Notes: generated from the letters alone by a model not told the origin. A stretch of DNA of 64,000 nucleotides from Odoribacter sp. AF15-53 (GCF_003479425.1 NZ_QUHC01000009.1:79731-143730), one strand, 5' to 3'; shown: positions 20,231 through 29,441, counted from the first letter of the stretch. Numbers and translations are program-made.

Positions 20231-20965
20231 ATGATGGAGACTATAAAACTATTGATTTTTTGTTTGTTACTCGGTATCTGTATAAATGCCTGCAGTAGAG
20301 ATGAGATCATGATTTTTAAGGAGGAGCAAAATAGTTTGAATTTCCCTAAATACCAGAATCTTTCCACGACTTACAAGTATGATAGCCTTCAATTTTCTTC
20401 CGTATTCAGTGGGGGAAAAGAAGTGGCTGATTTTTATATTCCAATTCGTGTTGCAGGATCGGTTTCTGATCAAGATCGTGAATATAAATTGCGGGTGAAT
20501 CCGGAAGAAACGTATGGTATTACGGAGAATACTCATTATACTTTGGAAACTACACAATTATTCCGAGCTGGACGGTATATCGATTCAACGGTGTTGAAAA
20601 TCAATGTGCAAGCGGTAAAAGACGATGCAGTTGAAGGAAGAATATACATAGAATTGGTTCCTAACGAGAACTTTGTACGTGGTTTGGATTTTTATCAGTA
20701 CATGATTGTAAACGTATCCGGTGTGGGATTAAGTAGTCAGCCCACGCTCTGGCGGACAAATTCTTTAGATACTTACGGTGGGACTTATTCATCCGTGAAA
20801 GCGGAAAAGTTCATTGAACTGAATGGTATATTAGAAGAAAACTGGAAAGCTCCTAATAAGGCAATACTCTACGCCTATGCGAAGAAAACTTACGAATGGT
20901 TTGAGAATAACCCGACGTATGACAATGGCGAATTGGTAGTATTTAAAGGAACGATAGAATATTGA
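20231..20965 (+). CDS. DUF4843-type lipoprotein, locus A
   Basis: Lipoprotein of 244 residues (lipobox CINAC) with a beta-rich body. The order 'F...LNFP', 'YDSLQFSSVF', then 'F.IPIRVAGSVSDQDREYKLRVNPE' and 'HYTLE' matches the DUF4843 family, which sits directly after SusD in many Bacteroidota loci of this type. It is probably a surface-exposed accessory protein of the SusC/D complex; its biochemical role is not known to me. A homologue occupies the same place in locus C (49105), which supports a functional link to this receptor subtype. Confidence 0.8.
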   Translation: MMETIKLLIFCLLLGICINACSRDEIMIFKEEQNSLNFPKYQNLSTTYKYDSLQFSSVFSGGKEVADFYIPIRVAGSVSDQDREYKLRVNPEETYGITENTHYTLETTQLFRAGRYIDSTVLKINVQAVKDDAVEGRIYIELVPNENFVRGLDFYQYMIVNVSGVGLSSQPTLWRTNSLDTYGGTYSSVKAEKFIELNGILEENWKAPNKAILYAYAKKTYEWFENNPTYDNGELVVFKGTIEY

Positions 20966-20977
20966 AAAAACAGGTCT

Positions 20978-22558
20978 ATGAAAGTGATAAAAGATTTTAT
21001 ATGTATGTCCTTTGTCTTGATGCTGATCATTACAGGATGCTACGAGGACAAGGGGAGTTATAACTATTCCGAGTGGACGGGTATCGATTCCGTGACCGGA
21101 GTAGAAATTCCGGGAAGTTCTTACGGACGTATCTCTTTGTCCGAGGGAGAACTTTTAGAGATAGATCCTAAAATTACCTTTAAAGAGGGGACGAATCCTA
21201 ATGATTATGAGTATGCGTGGGTTATGGGAGGTGATACTATTGGAACTAGTCTGAAACTTTCTTGGGAAGTTGCTTTTGAAAATATTGAATTCTTGAGTGG
21301 AGAGGCTTATTTCTGGCTGGCCATTCGTAATAAAGTGACCGGGGAAAGCTGGAAACATTATGCTACTTCCAATAATGGAGCTTATATGGTAAAGGTTAAG
21401 ATTGTGCCTACAGCCATTCCGTTGATTGGAGTAATGATTTATGAGAAAGCTGACGGAACCCTTGAGTGGGGATCCATTAAGGGTAGCAACCGAGCTACGC
21501 CGCAACAGTTTACGACGATTTTTACTGAAATGTTTAAACGTTATAATTCGGATAAAGTAATTAAAGGTCCGTTTGTAGGAGCAACGTTTGATACAAAACA
21601 ATTAAGTATTTACACGCAAGATCCGGATGGATATGGTACGATGATTCAGGCTGCGGATGGACAGACATATCCGTTTGGCCAGATAATGGGTTCTGTTCAA
21701 AGTCTTACTTTCACGGAAAAACCGACAGCAATTGTAAAAGCTAAAAATGCTTATTTCAACCATATGCAGGAAATATTGATCGGAAACGAATTGTTCCTTT
21801 CCACCATGAACAGTGATTATCCTTATCAGTTAATCAATCCGAATTCTCCGGGTGAAGAGACAGGAGTGGAGCAAGTGATCGGTGCCTTACCATATAATCG
21901 TAATGCTCCCGTAACCTTACAACGTTTGACAGATGGTAGTATTTATTATTATTTCTATAATGCCAATAAAGGATATAGTCGTCAGCCTTTGTTTGATGCC
22001 AATGGAGAAGTGGTGAAATTGGATAAAATGCTTGGGTTGTACCATGAACCAACAGGATTGTCTAATACTAAATTGAAATTCTTCCTCGTGGGCAAGAAAG
22101 ACAATGAGTATAAAATGTATATTTACGAATACCAGCAATTTGCGGGTGCAACAGATATTATCTCTTATTTATCAGAAAAAGATGTGACCCAATGGGCTGG
22201 TGGAATGTCTGATAATGCGATCTGGTTCACCACGGTTCTGCCTGTTGGTTGGAACTATGCTTATATTGCCAAGGGGAAAGATTTGTGGCGGTATAGTTAT
22301 GAAGGGTTGGAAACTCCCACAATAGTCAAGAGTTTCCCGGATGATATTGTTACGGTTGTACCGACACCGAATGCTTCCCTTTTTGGAAATGATGAAAGTA
22401 ATGAATTATATACGGCAGTATTTACTTATAATTCAACAACACAGACAGGATCAATGTACATTATCAACCCTCGTACAACGGTTGTGGAAGAATTTGCGTC
22501 TAGCGAGAATTCCATACCGGGTAAAGTGTTGATGTATTTGCCCTATTTTTCAAATTAA
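20978..22558 (+). CDS. PKD-like family lipoprotein, locus A
   Basis: Lipoprotein of 526 residues (lipobox IITGC, then YEDKGSYNYSEW). The N-terminal 150 residues form PKD/Ig-like beta folds (EYAWVMGGDTIG). The rest resembles a propeller-like repeat region (SLTFTEKPTAIVK..., TEEAFLST-like strands). The start CYEDKGxYNY is identical in the locus C protein (49817), and both sit last in the DUF4843 block. Probably a surface glycan- or protein-binding lipoprotein; function inferred from position only. It ends the locus A operon before a terminator-like hairpin. Confidence 0.82.
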   Translation: MKVIKDFICMSFVLMLIITGCYEDKGSYNYSEWTGIDSVTGVEIPGSSYGRISLSEGELLEIDPKITFKEGTNPNDYEYAWVMGGDTIGTSLKLSWEVAFENIEFLSGEAYFWLAIRNKVTGESWKHYATSNNGAYMVKVKIVPTAIPLIGVMIYEKADGTLEWGSIKGSNRATPQQFTTIFTEMFKRYNSDKVIKGPFVGATFDTKQLSIYTQDPDGYGTMIQAADGQTYPFGQIMGSVQSLTFTEKPTAIVKAKNAYFNHMQEILIGNELFLSTMNSDYPYQLINPNSPGEETGVEQVIGALPYNRNAPVTLQRLTDGSIYYYFYNANKGYSRQPLFDANGEVVKLDKMLGLYHEPTGLSNTKLKFFLVGKKDNEYKMYIYEYQQFAGATDIISYLSEKDVTQWAGGMSDNAIWFTTVLPVGWNYAYIAKGKDLWRYSYEGLETPTIVKSFPDDIVTVVPTPNASLFGNDESNELYTAVFTYNSTTQTGSMYIINPRTTVVEEFASSENSIPGKVLMYLPYFSN

Positions 22559-22608
22559 ATTATTCGTGTTATTGAAGTTTATTACGTTTTGGAAATGAAT
22601 TGAGAGAG

Positions 22609-22660
22609 ACAAGCTCTTGGAGATGAAGCTGTCAAAGAGAGCTTGTTCGCTTCTAATCTT
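22609..22660 (+). terminator. Probable terminator of locus A operon
   Basis: ACAAGCTCT (22609-22617) pairs perfectly with AGAGCTTGT (22638-22646) across a 20-nt loop, with a T-rich stretch (to TCTTTTTC) shortly after. It separates locus A from the ABC cassettes. The long loop and imperfect U tract lower confidence. Confidence 0.5.
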
Positions 22661-22729
22661 TTTCTTATGGGTATTCTATGGCCTAAAATAGATGTTTGTA
22701 TGTAAATTATATATGTTAAAAAATGAATT

Positions 22730-23620
22730 ATGGAAGAAAATGTGATTGAGTGTAAAAACCTAACTCATTACTATGGTTCCCGATTGATCTATGAAAATTT
22801 GAATTTTTCAGTGAAGAAAGGGCATATCATGGGATTGTTGGGGAAAAATGGGTGTGGTAAAACAACCACGATTAATATTTTGAATGGTTTCCTTCAACCT
22901 CGTTCCGGAGAGTGTTTAATCTATGGGGAAAGTACACAGAATCTGAGTCCGGAAACTAAACGTCGTTTAGGCTACTTGATAGAAGGGCATATTCAGTATT
23001 CGTTTATGAATATCTATCAGATTGAGAAGTTTTATTCCGGTTTTTATAAAAATTGGAATCGAGATGCTTATTTCGAACTTATGAACCGGATGAAAATATT
23101 GCCTTCTCAGAAAGTATCAAGTATGTCTTGCGGGCAACGGGCTCAAGTTGCGTTGGGCTTAATTCTGGCTCAGGATCCTGATCTGTTGATTTTGGATGAT
23201 TTCTCGTTAGGACTGGATCCCGGTTATCGCCGTTTATTTGTTGATCACATGCGGGAGTATGCAAAATCCGGAAATAAAACCGTATTCTTGACCTCTCATA
23301 TTATTCAGGATATGGAACGTCTGATAGATGATGTTTTAATTATGGATTATAACCGGGTGTTGATGCGGGGATCTGCATCCGAATTTATGGAAAAATTTCA
23401 TCAGTTTACTTTTGATCTGGACAGGGATGATCTGGATTTTAAGTCAGACCCATTGATTGTTGAGGCAGATCGTATTAAAAATCACTATGAAATTTATACC
23501 TATGCTTCTGATAATGAAGTAAAGGCAATGTTAGAAACAAAAGGATTGGCGTATCGAAATTTTGCATCAGTAAAGATGACATTGGAAGATGCATTTATTG
23601 GTTTAACTGGAAAATATTAA
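22730..23620 (+). CDS. ABC transporter ATPase, cassette copy 1
   Basis: Cytoplasmic ATPase of 296 residues powering the membrane protein encoded next. Walker A GKNGCGKT (38-45, Lys44), signature MSCGQ (132-136, in place of LSGGQ), Walker B DLLILDD (151-157) and H-loop His190. The usual catalytic Glu after the Walker B Asp is Asp157, which normally slows hydrolysis. Residues 221-296 form a small C-terminal extension. Against the second copy (25551) I count five differences in the first 220 residues, whereas the codons differ at many silent sites. The resemblance is to BcrA/YtrB-type exporters; the substrate is unknown. Confidence 0.93.
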   Translation: MEENVIECKNLTHYYGSRLIYENLNFSVKKGHIMGLLGKNGCGKTTTINILNGFLQPRSGECLIYGESTQNLSPETKRRLGYLIEGHIQYSFMNIYQIEKFYSGFYKNWNRDAYFELMNRMKILPSQKVSSMSCGQRAQVALGLILAQDPDLLILDDFSLGLDPGYRRLFVDHMREYAKSGNKTVFLTSHIIQDMERLIDDVLIMDYNRVLMRGSASEFMEKFHQFTFDLDRDDLDFKSDPLIVEADRIKNHYEIYTYASDNEVKAMLETKGLAYRNFASVKMTLEDAFIGLTGKY

Positions 23621-23624
23621 AAAT

Positions 23625-24302
23625 ATGATATTACACCTTTTTTATAAGGAATGGCTAAAGACCCGTTGGGCGGCTTTTTTCGTTTCCCTTGTGGGTTTAG
23701 CGATAGTTGTCTACATATTTTTGGATGTGGATAACAATGTACGAATGAAAGGTTCATTCAATTATTTAATGAGTGTTTTTTATGGAATACCTCAGGCGAA
23801 CTATTATAATTCTCTGATTAAATATGTACCTCTGTTAATTGGGATTTGTATCGGTTTGTCACAATATGTGCCGGAAGTATTGGATAAACGAATCAAGTTG
23901 ACCCTCCATCTTCCTTTGCGTAACACGATAGCTTTGTATACGATGCTTTGCTACGGATTTCTTTTGTTAATCTTGTCATATGGTGTTGTGTTTGGGACAT
24001 TCTTTTATTTGAATAACAGCTATTTCCCATTCGAGGAAAGTTTGGCGGTACTTACTTCTATGATGCCTTGGCTTTTGGGCGGAATTGCAGCTTATTTCAT
24101 GATCGCCATGATTGCTATGGAACCTAATTTATTCTATCAATTTATTTATGCACTTGTGGCTTATTATCTAGTGAAGCAATTCTATATCGGAGTAGAACAT
24201 GCAGATACGCGCCATATTATTCCGGCCTTGGCCATCATGGCTTTTGTGCCGTGTACGGCATTATTGTATACATCATATCGGTTCATGAAAGGAGAGAGAT
24301 AA
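23625..24302 (+). CDS. ABC-2-like membrane protein, cassette copy 1
   Basis: Integral membrane protein of 225 residues with about six hydrophobic helices, starting 4 nt after the ATPase. It begins MILHLFYKEWLKTRW, an amphipathic entry helix typical of ABC-2 permeases. The cytoplasmic loop QYVPEVLDKRIKLTLHLPL is nearly unchanged in copy 2 and is a good candidate for the ATPase contact, because most of the rest has diverged. MIAMEPN is a second conserved patch. Likely the transmembrane half of an exporter or of a peptide-sensing or resistance complex. Confidence 0.85.
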   Translation: MILHLFYKEWLKTRWAAFFVSLVGLAIVVYIFLDVDNNVRMKGSFNYLMSVFYGIPQANYYNSLIKYVPLLIGICIGLSQYVPEVLDKRIKLTLHLPLRNTIALYTMLCYGFLLLILSYGVVFGTFFYLNNSYFPFEESLAVLTSMMPWLLGGIAAYFMIAMIAMEPNLFYQFIYALVAYYLVKQFYIGVEHADTRHIIPALAIMAFVPCTALLYTSYRFMKGER

Positions 24303-24304
24303 TT

Positions 24305-25534
24305 ATGACAGCAAAAGTAGTACGAATCATAATGATACTATTGACGGTTTTTATTGCGTCAATTGTTCTACCGGATTTTTATAAAACCTCGTTTAAACGG
24401 AATGTAAAATATGTCTCGTTGAATTATAGTGAGGTGACCAAACAGTTTGTGATATGGGGATTAAAAGATGGTGTCTTGTTAGATACTTTGGGGAATGAAT
24501 ATTCTCGTCAGGAATATGAACGGATGGTACCTTTCTCCAGTATGCCGCAATTACTAAAACGAAATGAATTTCCGGATACAGTGGCGGGAGTACCGGTGAC
24601 TCCTCAGCTTGTGGCAGAAAATAATTATCGGCATATCGTGAATTTAACAGAGCGGGGGCGGTATTACGCCATGTCTCCGCTTGTTCACGGGGGAACGGAT
24701 CGTGTCGGCTATATTTATACAAACGATATGATGCGGGTAAACCGGAATGGAATTGAATTTTATAATTGCGAGGATGGACGGGTTGATAAAGAAAAAAGTG
24801 CCCTTTTTGATCAAGAATTACGGAAATTGGGTTATTGTCCCCCGGCAAAAAAAATATATGGTCGATCTGCTACCGGGTATAAACGGGATGATGGTTTATT
24901 CTTTATAGATAGTAAAGACCAGTTGTTTCAAGTACGTTATCATGCTTACAAACCGGATTGTCGTAAAATCGAACTCCCCGATCAGATCAAATTGCGAAGA
25001 GTTGAATGGGAACCTGATCATCCGGAAGTTGTTGCCTATCTTTTTGGAGATAATAATGGTGTATATATCCTGACCGTGGACAATCAGATTATCAAACTGG
25101 ATCTGGATGAGTTTAACTATGACCAATTTAAAGTTTTTGACGTGATGGGTAATCTCTTCTATCACATGATCTCCATTCAGAAAGACGGTTACGAGAAACT
25201 ATATGTTTTTGATCGGAATTATAAATTATTGGATAAATACGGGGTGCATTCCGACGTGTATGAAGAATCGGCAGCGGGAGTGGTTGAAGGTTTTCTCTTC
25301 CCGTTTGTAACTTCCACCTACTCTTATATTAATGGATATTATATAAGTTCTGAGGGACAACCATTTGTGAAGTTCATTTGGTTAAATCTCGTGTTAGCTG
25401 GAGTTCTATTGTATATAAAACGACGTAAAGGCTTGAATGTGAAAAATCCGTTCCATATCATTGATCTATTCATGGTCGTGGCGTTTGGAGTCTTTGGATT
25501 TATAAGCGTGTTGATTTATCCGATTCGAAAATAA
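24305..25534 (+). CDS. DUF4857-like membrane-anchored protein, cassette copy 1
   Basis: Protein of 409 residues; ATG at 24305 is preferred over an in-frame ATG at 24251 that overlaps the permease. One N-terminal helix (IIMILLTVFIASIVLP) is followed by a large extracytoplasmic region of about 310 residues, then two C-terminal helices (about 355-400, ending GVFGFISVLIYPIRK). Such proteins sit beside this ABC pair in Bacteroidales and match what I recall as DUF4857; the function is not known to me. The soluble part has propeller-like strands (VYILTVDNQIIKLDLDEFNYDQF). The conserved end GFIxVLIxPxRK is shared with copy 2. It probably forms the outer part of the transporter complex. Confidence 0.75.
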   Translation: MTAKVVRIIMILLTVFIASIVLPDFYKTSFKRNVKYVSLNYSEVTKQFVIWGLKDGVLLDTLGNEYSRQEYERMVPFSSMPQLLKRNEFPDTVAGVPVTPQLVAENNYRHIVNLTERGRYYAMSPLVHGGTDRVGYIYTNDMMRVNRNGIEFYNCEDGRVDKEKSALFDQELRKLGYCPPAKKIYGRSATGYKRDDGLFFIDSKDQLFQVRYHAYKPDCRKIELPDQIKLRRVEWEPDHPEVVAYLFGDNNGVYILTVDNQIIKLDLDEFNYDQFKVFDVMGNLFYHMISIQKDGYEKLYVFDRNYKLLDKYGVHSDVYEESAAGVVEGFLFPFVTSTYSYINGYYISSEGQPFVKFIWLNLVLAGVLLYIKRRKGLNVKNPFHIIDLFMVVAFGVFGFISVLIYPIRK

Positions 25535-25550
25535 ATTAATCTAGACAACA

Positions 25551-26441
25551 ATGGAAGAAAATATAATAGAGTGTAAGAATCTGACCCATTATTATGGGAA
25601 ACGGTTAATCTATGAAAATCTCAACTTTTCTGTGAAGAAAGGGCACATCATGGGATTATTGGGGAAAAATGGATGTGGCAAAACGACCACGATTAATATA
25701 TTGAATGGTTTTCTGCAACCTCGTTCCGGAGAATGTTTGATCTATGGCGAATCAACCCAGAATTTGAGCCCGGAAACAAAACGGCGTTTAGGGTATTTGA
25801 TCGAGGGACATATTCAGTACTCGTTTATGAATATTTATCAGATCGAGAAATTTTATTCCGGTTTTTATAAAAACTGGAATCGGGATGCCTATTTTGATTT
25901 GATGAAAAGGATGAAAATACTTCCTTCTCAAAAAGTTTCCAGTATGTCATGCGGCCAGCGGGCTCAAGTGGCTTTAGGGCTGATTCTTGCTCAAGATCCT
26001 GATTTATTGATCTTGGATGACTTTTCTTTGGGATTGGACCCCGGCTATCGTCGCTTGTTCGTGGATCACATGCGTGAATATGCCAAGGCCGGAAATAAAA
26101 CCGTATTCTTGACCTCCCATATTATTCAGGATATGGAACGATTGATCGACGATGTGTTGATCATGGATTATAACCGGGTATTAATGCGGGGATCGGCATC
26201 CGAATTTATGGAAAAGTTCCACCAGTTTACATTTGATCTGAACCGGGATGATGTGAATCTTAAAGCAGAATCACTGACTGTTGAGATGGATCGAATTAAA
26301 AATCATTACGAACTTTACACGTATGCATCGGCAGAAGAAGTTCAGGCCATGTTGCAGGCAAAAGGGTTGGAATATTCTGATTTTAAACCTGTAAAGATGA
26401 CTTTAGAAGATGCTTTTATTGGTTTAACAGGTAAATATTAA
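25551..26441 (+). CDS. ABC transporter ATPase, cassette copy 2
   Basis: ATPase of 296 residues, near-identical to that at 22730 over residues 1-220 (differences at 5, 17, 116, 119 and 180). Walker A Lys44, signature MSCGQ, Walker B with Asp156-Asp157 and His190 are all conserved, including the Glu-to-Asp change. The last 75 residues diverge more. It starts 16 nt after the first cassette, so all six genes are probably one transcript. The two ATPases could form a heterodimer or be interchangeable between the two membrane partners. Confidence 0.93.
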   Translation: MEENIIECKNLTHYYGKRLIYENLNFSVKKGHIMGLLGKNGCGKTTTINILNGFLQPRSGECLIYGESTQNLSPETKRRLGYLIEGHIQYSFMNIYQIEKFYSGFYKNWNRDAYFDLMKRMKILPSQKVSSMSCGQRAQVALGLILAQDPDLLILDDFSLGLDPGYRRLFVDHMREYAKAGNKTVFLTSHIIQDMERLIDDVLIMDYNRVLMRGSASEFMEKFHQFTFDLNRDDVNLKAESLTVEMDRIKNHYELYTYASAEEVQAMLQAKGLEYSDFKPVKMTLEDAFIGLTGKY

Positions 26442-26445
26442 GATT

Positions 26446-27111
26446 ATGGCATTACATCTTTTTTATAAAGAATGGTTAAAAACGAAATGGTTTGTACTTG
26501 CTTCTCTGGTGTTGGGAGTGGGAACAATATTATATGCATTCATTGGCTTGAACAGCAATATTATAAATGCTGATGGGGGATCGAATTATGTTTTTGAATG
26601 GTTTACACAAGCCGGACGGCCGCATTATGGGATTTTCAAGAATATCCCTTTTATCATTGCCTTGTTGATTGGCGGATCGCAGTATTTGCCGGAGGTCTTG
26701 CAAAAAAAAATAAAATTGACCTTACACTTACCGTTAAATGAAATTGTGATGCTTTACACGATGGTTTTGTATGGATTTCTAATGATTCTTTCATTGATGG
26801 TTATCTTCATGATACTGTTTTTCACGATAGACCTTTATTTCTTCCCGGTGGAGATGCATATTATGGCTATAAATGCGTTCTTGCCTTGGATATTAGGCGG
26901 GTTCACGACTTATTTCTTCGTGGCAATGATTGCCATGGAACCCAGTTGGAAATTCCGGTGTTTATATGCGATCGTGGTGTATGAATTATTGGATATTTAC
27001 CTGTTGGGAGGTAATGTGTCGAATCTCTATGTACTAATGATTATAGTACTGGTCATCGCGAGTCTTGGAATGATATATACGGCTAATCGTTTTAAAATAG
27101 GAGAAAAATAA
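26446..27111 (+). CDS. ABC-2-like membrane protein, cassette copy 2
   Basis: Membrane protein of 221 residues with about six helices, 4 nt after its ATPase. It keeps the start (HLFYKEWLKTKW), the loop QYLPEVLQKKIKLTLHLPL and FFVAMIAMEPS of copy 1 but differs across most helices. This is the expected pattern if the ATPase contact is fixed while the transported substrate, or sensed ligand, differs. Confidence 0.85.
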   Translation: MALHLFYKEWLKTKWFVLASLVLGVGTILYAFIGLNSNIINADGGSNYVFEWFTQAGRPHYGIFKNIPFIIALLIGGSQYLPEVLQKKIKLTLHLPLNEIVMLYTMVLYGFLMILSLMVIFMILFFTIDLYFFPVEMHIMAINAFLPWILGGFTTYFFVAMIAMEPSWKFRCLYAIVVYELLDIYLLGGNVSNLYVLMIIVLVIASLGMIYTANRFKIGEK

Positions 27112-27112
27112 T

Positions 27113-28366
27113 ATGATACCAAAGATGATAAGATTAGCTCTAGTGCTATTGGCTGTATTGGTAATGGCGTTGGAGTTCCCTAAAATATATAAGAAAACAT
27201 TCGAACAAAGGGAAAGACGTACTCAGCTCGTATTTAGCGAAATGTTGAATGATTTTGTTACCTTGAAATATGAATATGACACGGTGCAGTTACGTGAAAT
27301 TCAGGTCGGAAGAGATCGGGCAGGGAATACATATGACACGAAAGCGTTGATGGATATATTCCCGATGAGAAATTGTCGGCAATTAATGTACGAGAATCGG
27401 TTTCCTGACACGATTCGTGGGCAACACGTGACATTACAGATGATACAGGATGCGGCACGTTTCCCCTTGTTCCTTGGGGCAGGCCCCGGACGAAAATCTT
27501 TATTGTGGATGTTCGAATCCCATACAGATCAGATAAAAATGGAACTTCCGGAAGATATGTTTCGCCTAACGGATGAGGGAATTGAGTTTATTGAAACGGA
27601 TATTAACCGGGTTAAAGGCGTGAATAAGGAAAAGAGTGAGCGTTTTACCCAGGCCATGAAGAATGAGGGAATACAATTTCCGATAAAGAACATTTATGGA
27701 CTTCCTTCCACCTCCAAATCAAAGGATGATGGCTATTTTATGGTGGACAATAAAGATGATTTCTTTCATTTAAAAATGTATGATGGAGAACCTCAATGCC
27801 ATAAAATTCCTCTTCCAGTCGGTATGCAGGTAAATGGAATGAATTGTCTGGTGGATGATGTAAATTATGGATACGTGTACGATCAGAACTATAACATCTA
27901 TTTGATGCGTATCAAAGATTATAGTTTTTTCCAGCTCCCGATATATGACTACAAGGACTATGGAAGTCTGATTACGATGAGTGAAGATCTTTTCTTCTAT
28001 ACCTATCAATTGTATGGTTTGGATCGTGTCAAGATTTACGTGGTGGATAAGGAACATAATTTACTAGCTTCCGAGACGCTGGTTTATCCTCTTTATGAAA
28101 ATTCGAAAGTGGGACAGAGAGAGAATTATGTATTCCCTTTTAAAGCTCGTTTCACCCGTGATGGAGCCAAAAAGTTGAAAGTGGAGGCTTATGACATGCA
28201 ACGGTTTATTTACTTGAATATAGCGTTAACATTGTTATTGCTCTGTATCAAATTGTATCATAGACGGAGTATGCGGAATCTGTTTAATTATTTGGATTTG
28301 GTCGTGACATTGGCATGTGGTATATATGGCTTTATTGCCGTGCTTATTTTCCCGAACCGTAAATAA
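27113..28366 (+). CDS. DUF4857-like membrane-anchored protein, cassette copy 2
   Basis: Protein of 417 residues, 1 nt after the permease stop. Same plan as the copy at 24305: one N-terminal helix (LALVLLAVLVMALEFP), a large soluble domain, then paired C-terminal helices ending GFIAVLIFPNRK. Shared motifs include NRFPDT, VTLQMI, KEKSERFT and IYGLPSTSKSKDDGYFMVDNKD. The soluble domain is considerably diverged from copy 1, suggesting a different ligand or substrate. Role unknown. Confidence 0.75.
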   Translation: MIPKMIRLALVLLAVLVMALEFPKIYKKTFEQRERRTQLVFSEMLNDFVTLKYEYDTVQLREIQVGRDRAGNTYDTKALMDIFPMRNCRQLMYENRFPDTIRGQHVTLQMIQDAARFPLFLGAGPGRKSLLWMFESHTDQIKMELPEDMFRLTDEGIEFIETDINRVKGVNKEKSERFTQAMKNEGIQFPIKNIYGLPSTSKSKDDGYFMVDNKDDFFHLKMYDGEPQCHKIPLPVGMQVNGMNCLVDDVNYGYVYDQNYNIYLMRIKDYSFFQLPIYDYKDYGSLITMSEDLFFYTYQLYGLDRVKIYVVDKEHNLLASETLVYPLYENSKVGQRENYVFPFKARFTRDGAKKLKVEAYDMQRFIYLNIALTLLLLCIKLYHRRSMRNLFNYLDLVVTLACGIYGFIAVLIFPNRK

Positions 28367-28373
28367 TGGTAGC

Positions 28374-29021
28374 ATGATAAAGAAGATTATTTTAAGCTTG
28401 GGCGTTTTATTACTAACGATAGCTCTTTCCGCCCAAAAAACTTTTGATCTGAAAACAGGAGACATCCTGTTTCAGACCAATAAGGCTCGCACCTCTTTCG
28501 TGAAAGCAATCGAGAACGTGACAACCAGTTTGGATGATTTGAACTTCTCCCACGTAGGTGTCGTGTTGGTTGAGGATGGACAGGTTTTCGTGTTGGAGGC
28601 CACTCAACCGAATGTTTGTAAAACCCCATTAGCGAAATTTCTTAAACAGGCTAAATCCGTGGATGGAAATCCGGTCGTTGTCGTCGGAAGGCTGAAACCG
28701 AAATATCAAAAGTCCATTCCCCGGGCGATAGAAATATTGAAATCATTTTTAGGGAAACCTTATGATTACGTGTTTTTACCGGATAATGATAAATATTATT
28801 GCAGTGAGATCATTTACTTGGCTTTTTTACGTCCTAACGGGAAATCGATTTTCAAGGCAACTCCGATGTCATTTAAAGATAAGGAGACGGGAAAAACCAG
28901 TCCCTTATGGGAAAAGCATTTCGAACGTCATAAAACCCCAATCCCGGAGGGTGTTCTTGGAACAAGCCCCGGAGAGATGTCTCGTTCCAAAGCGATAAAA
29001 ATTGTACACCGTTATTTTTAA
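28374..29021 (+). CDS. YiiX/YebB-like permuted NlpC/P60 cysteine peptidase
   Basis: Secreted protein of 215 residues with a Sec signal peptide (LLLTIALSAQ). The permuted papain-like fold is recognised from the order of catalytic residues: His60 in NFSHVGVVL comes first and Cys143 in YYCSEIIYLAF second, with DILFQT before them. Family members cleave or deacylate cell-wall peptides or lipids; the exact substrate cannot be told. ATG at 28374 lies 8 nt after the ABC cassette, so it is probably co-transcribed and may act on cell envelope stress with the transporter. A longer in-frame start at 28317 overlaps the previous gene and is less likely. Confidence 0.88.
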   Translation: MIKKIILSLGVLLLTIALSAQKTFDLKTGDILFQTNKARTSFVKAIENVTTSLDDLNFSHVGVVLVEDGQVFVLEATQPNVCKTPLAKFLKQAKSVDGNPVVVVGRLKPKYQKSIPRAIEILKSFLGKPYDYVFLPDNDKYYCSEIIYLAFLRPNGKSIFKATPMSFKDKETGKTSPLWEKHFERHKTPIPEGVLGTSPGEMSRSKAIKIVHRYF

Positions 29022-29073
29022 ACAGAGGCCAATTCACTCCTTGTATTTGAATTTCAATTAAAACCAATAGAGT

Positions 29074-29439
29074 ATGGCACTTGATAAGATTCGATTAATT
29101 GCGAGTTATGAGAGAAAGATCATTCGGCGACATTTATTGTTTTGGATTTCAACTTACTTGGGGTCCTTCTTGAAAAATGCAAGGTTGTATTATCAAGTAT
29201 TTTCGGAGGAAGGGGATACCTATGTAGAACTGGATTTGAACGAGGAAGCTCCGGGATGGATTGAGTTGGGAACGTATGAGTTTAGTGAGGGAAACTACTT
29301 TGTACGATTAAGTGATAAAGGTGGAACTGATTTACAACCGGTAATAAAAACGAGAATGCTAAAAGTAAAAGGGAATTCAAATATTACTTGTTCCCAGATG
29401 ATCATTGCGGATGCTGTGAAATGGGTTAAAGTCGAATAA
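29074..29439 (+). CDS. Small protein with golvesin/xanthan-lyase C-terminal-like domain
   Basis: Protein of 121 residues without a signal peptide. Residues about 40-121 (NARLYYQVFSEEGDTYVELD..., WIELGTYEFSEGNYFVRLSDKGG, MIIADAVKWVKVE) match the pattern of golvesin C-terminal-like domains: a beta-sandwich with 'W..LGTY.F..G....V.LSD' and '..ADAV.....'. These are normally found at the end of large secreted enzymes. The N-terminal 40 residues are basic and partly hydrophobic (RRHLLFWISTYLGSFL). It may be a stand-alone domain or the stub of a larger gene. It follows the YiiX gene by 52 nt and ends at a strong terminator. Confidence 0.6.
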   Translation: MALDKIRLIASYERKIIRRHLLFWISTYLGSFLKNARLYYQVFSEEGDTYVELDLNEEAPGWIELGTYEFSEGNYFVRLSDKGGTDLQPVIKTRMLKVKGNSNITCSQMIIADAVKWVKVE

Positions 29440-29441
29440 TG

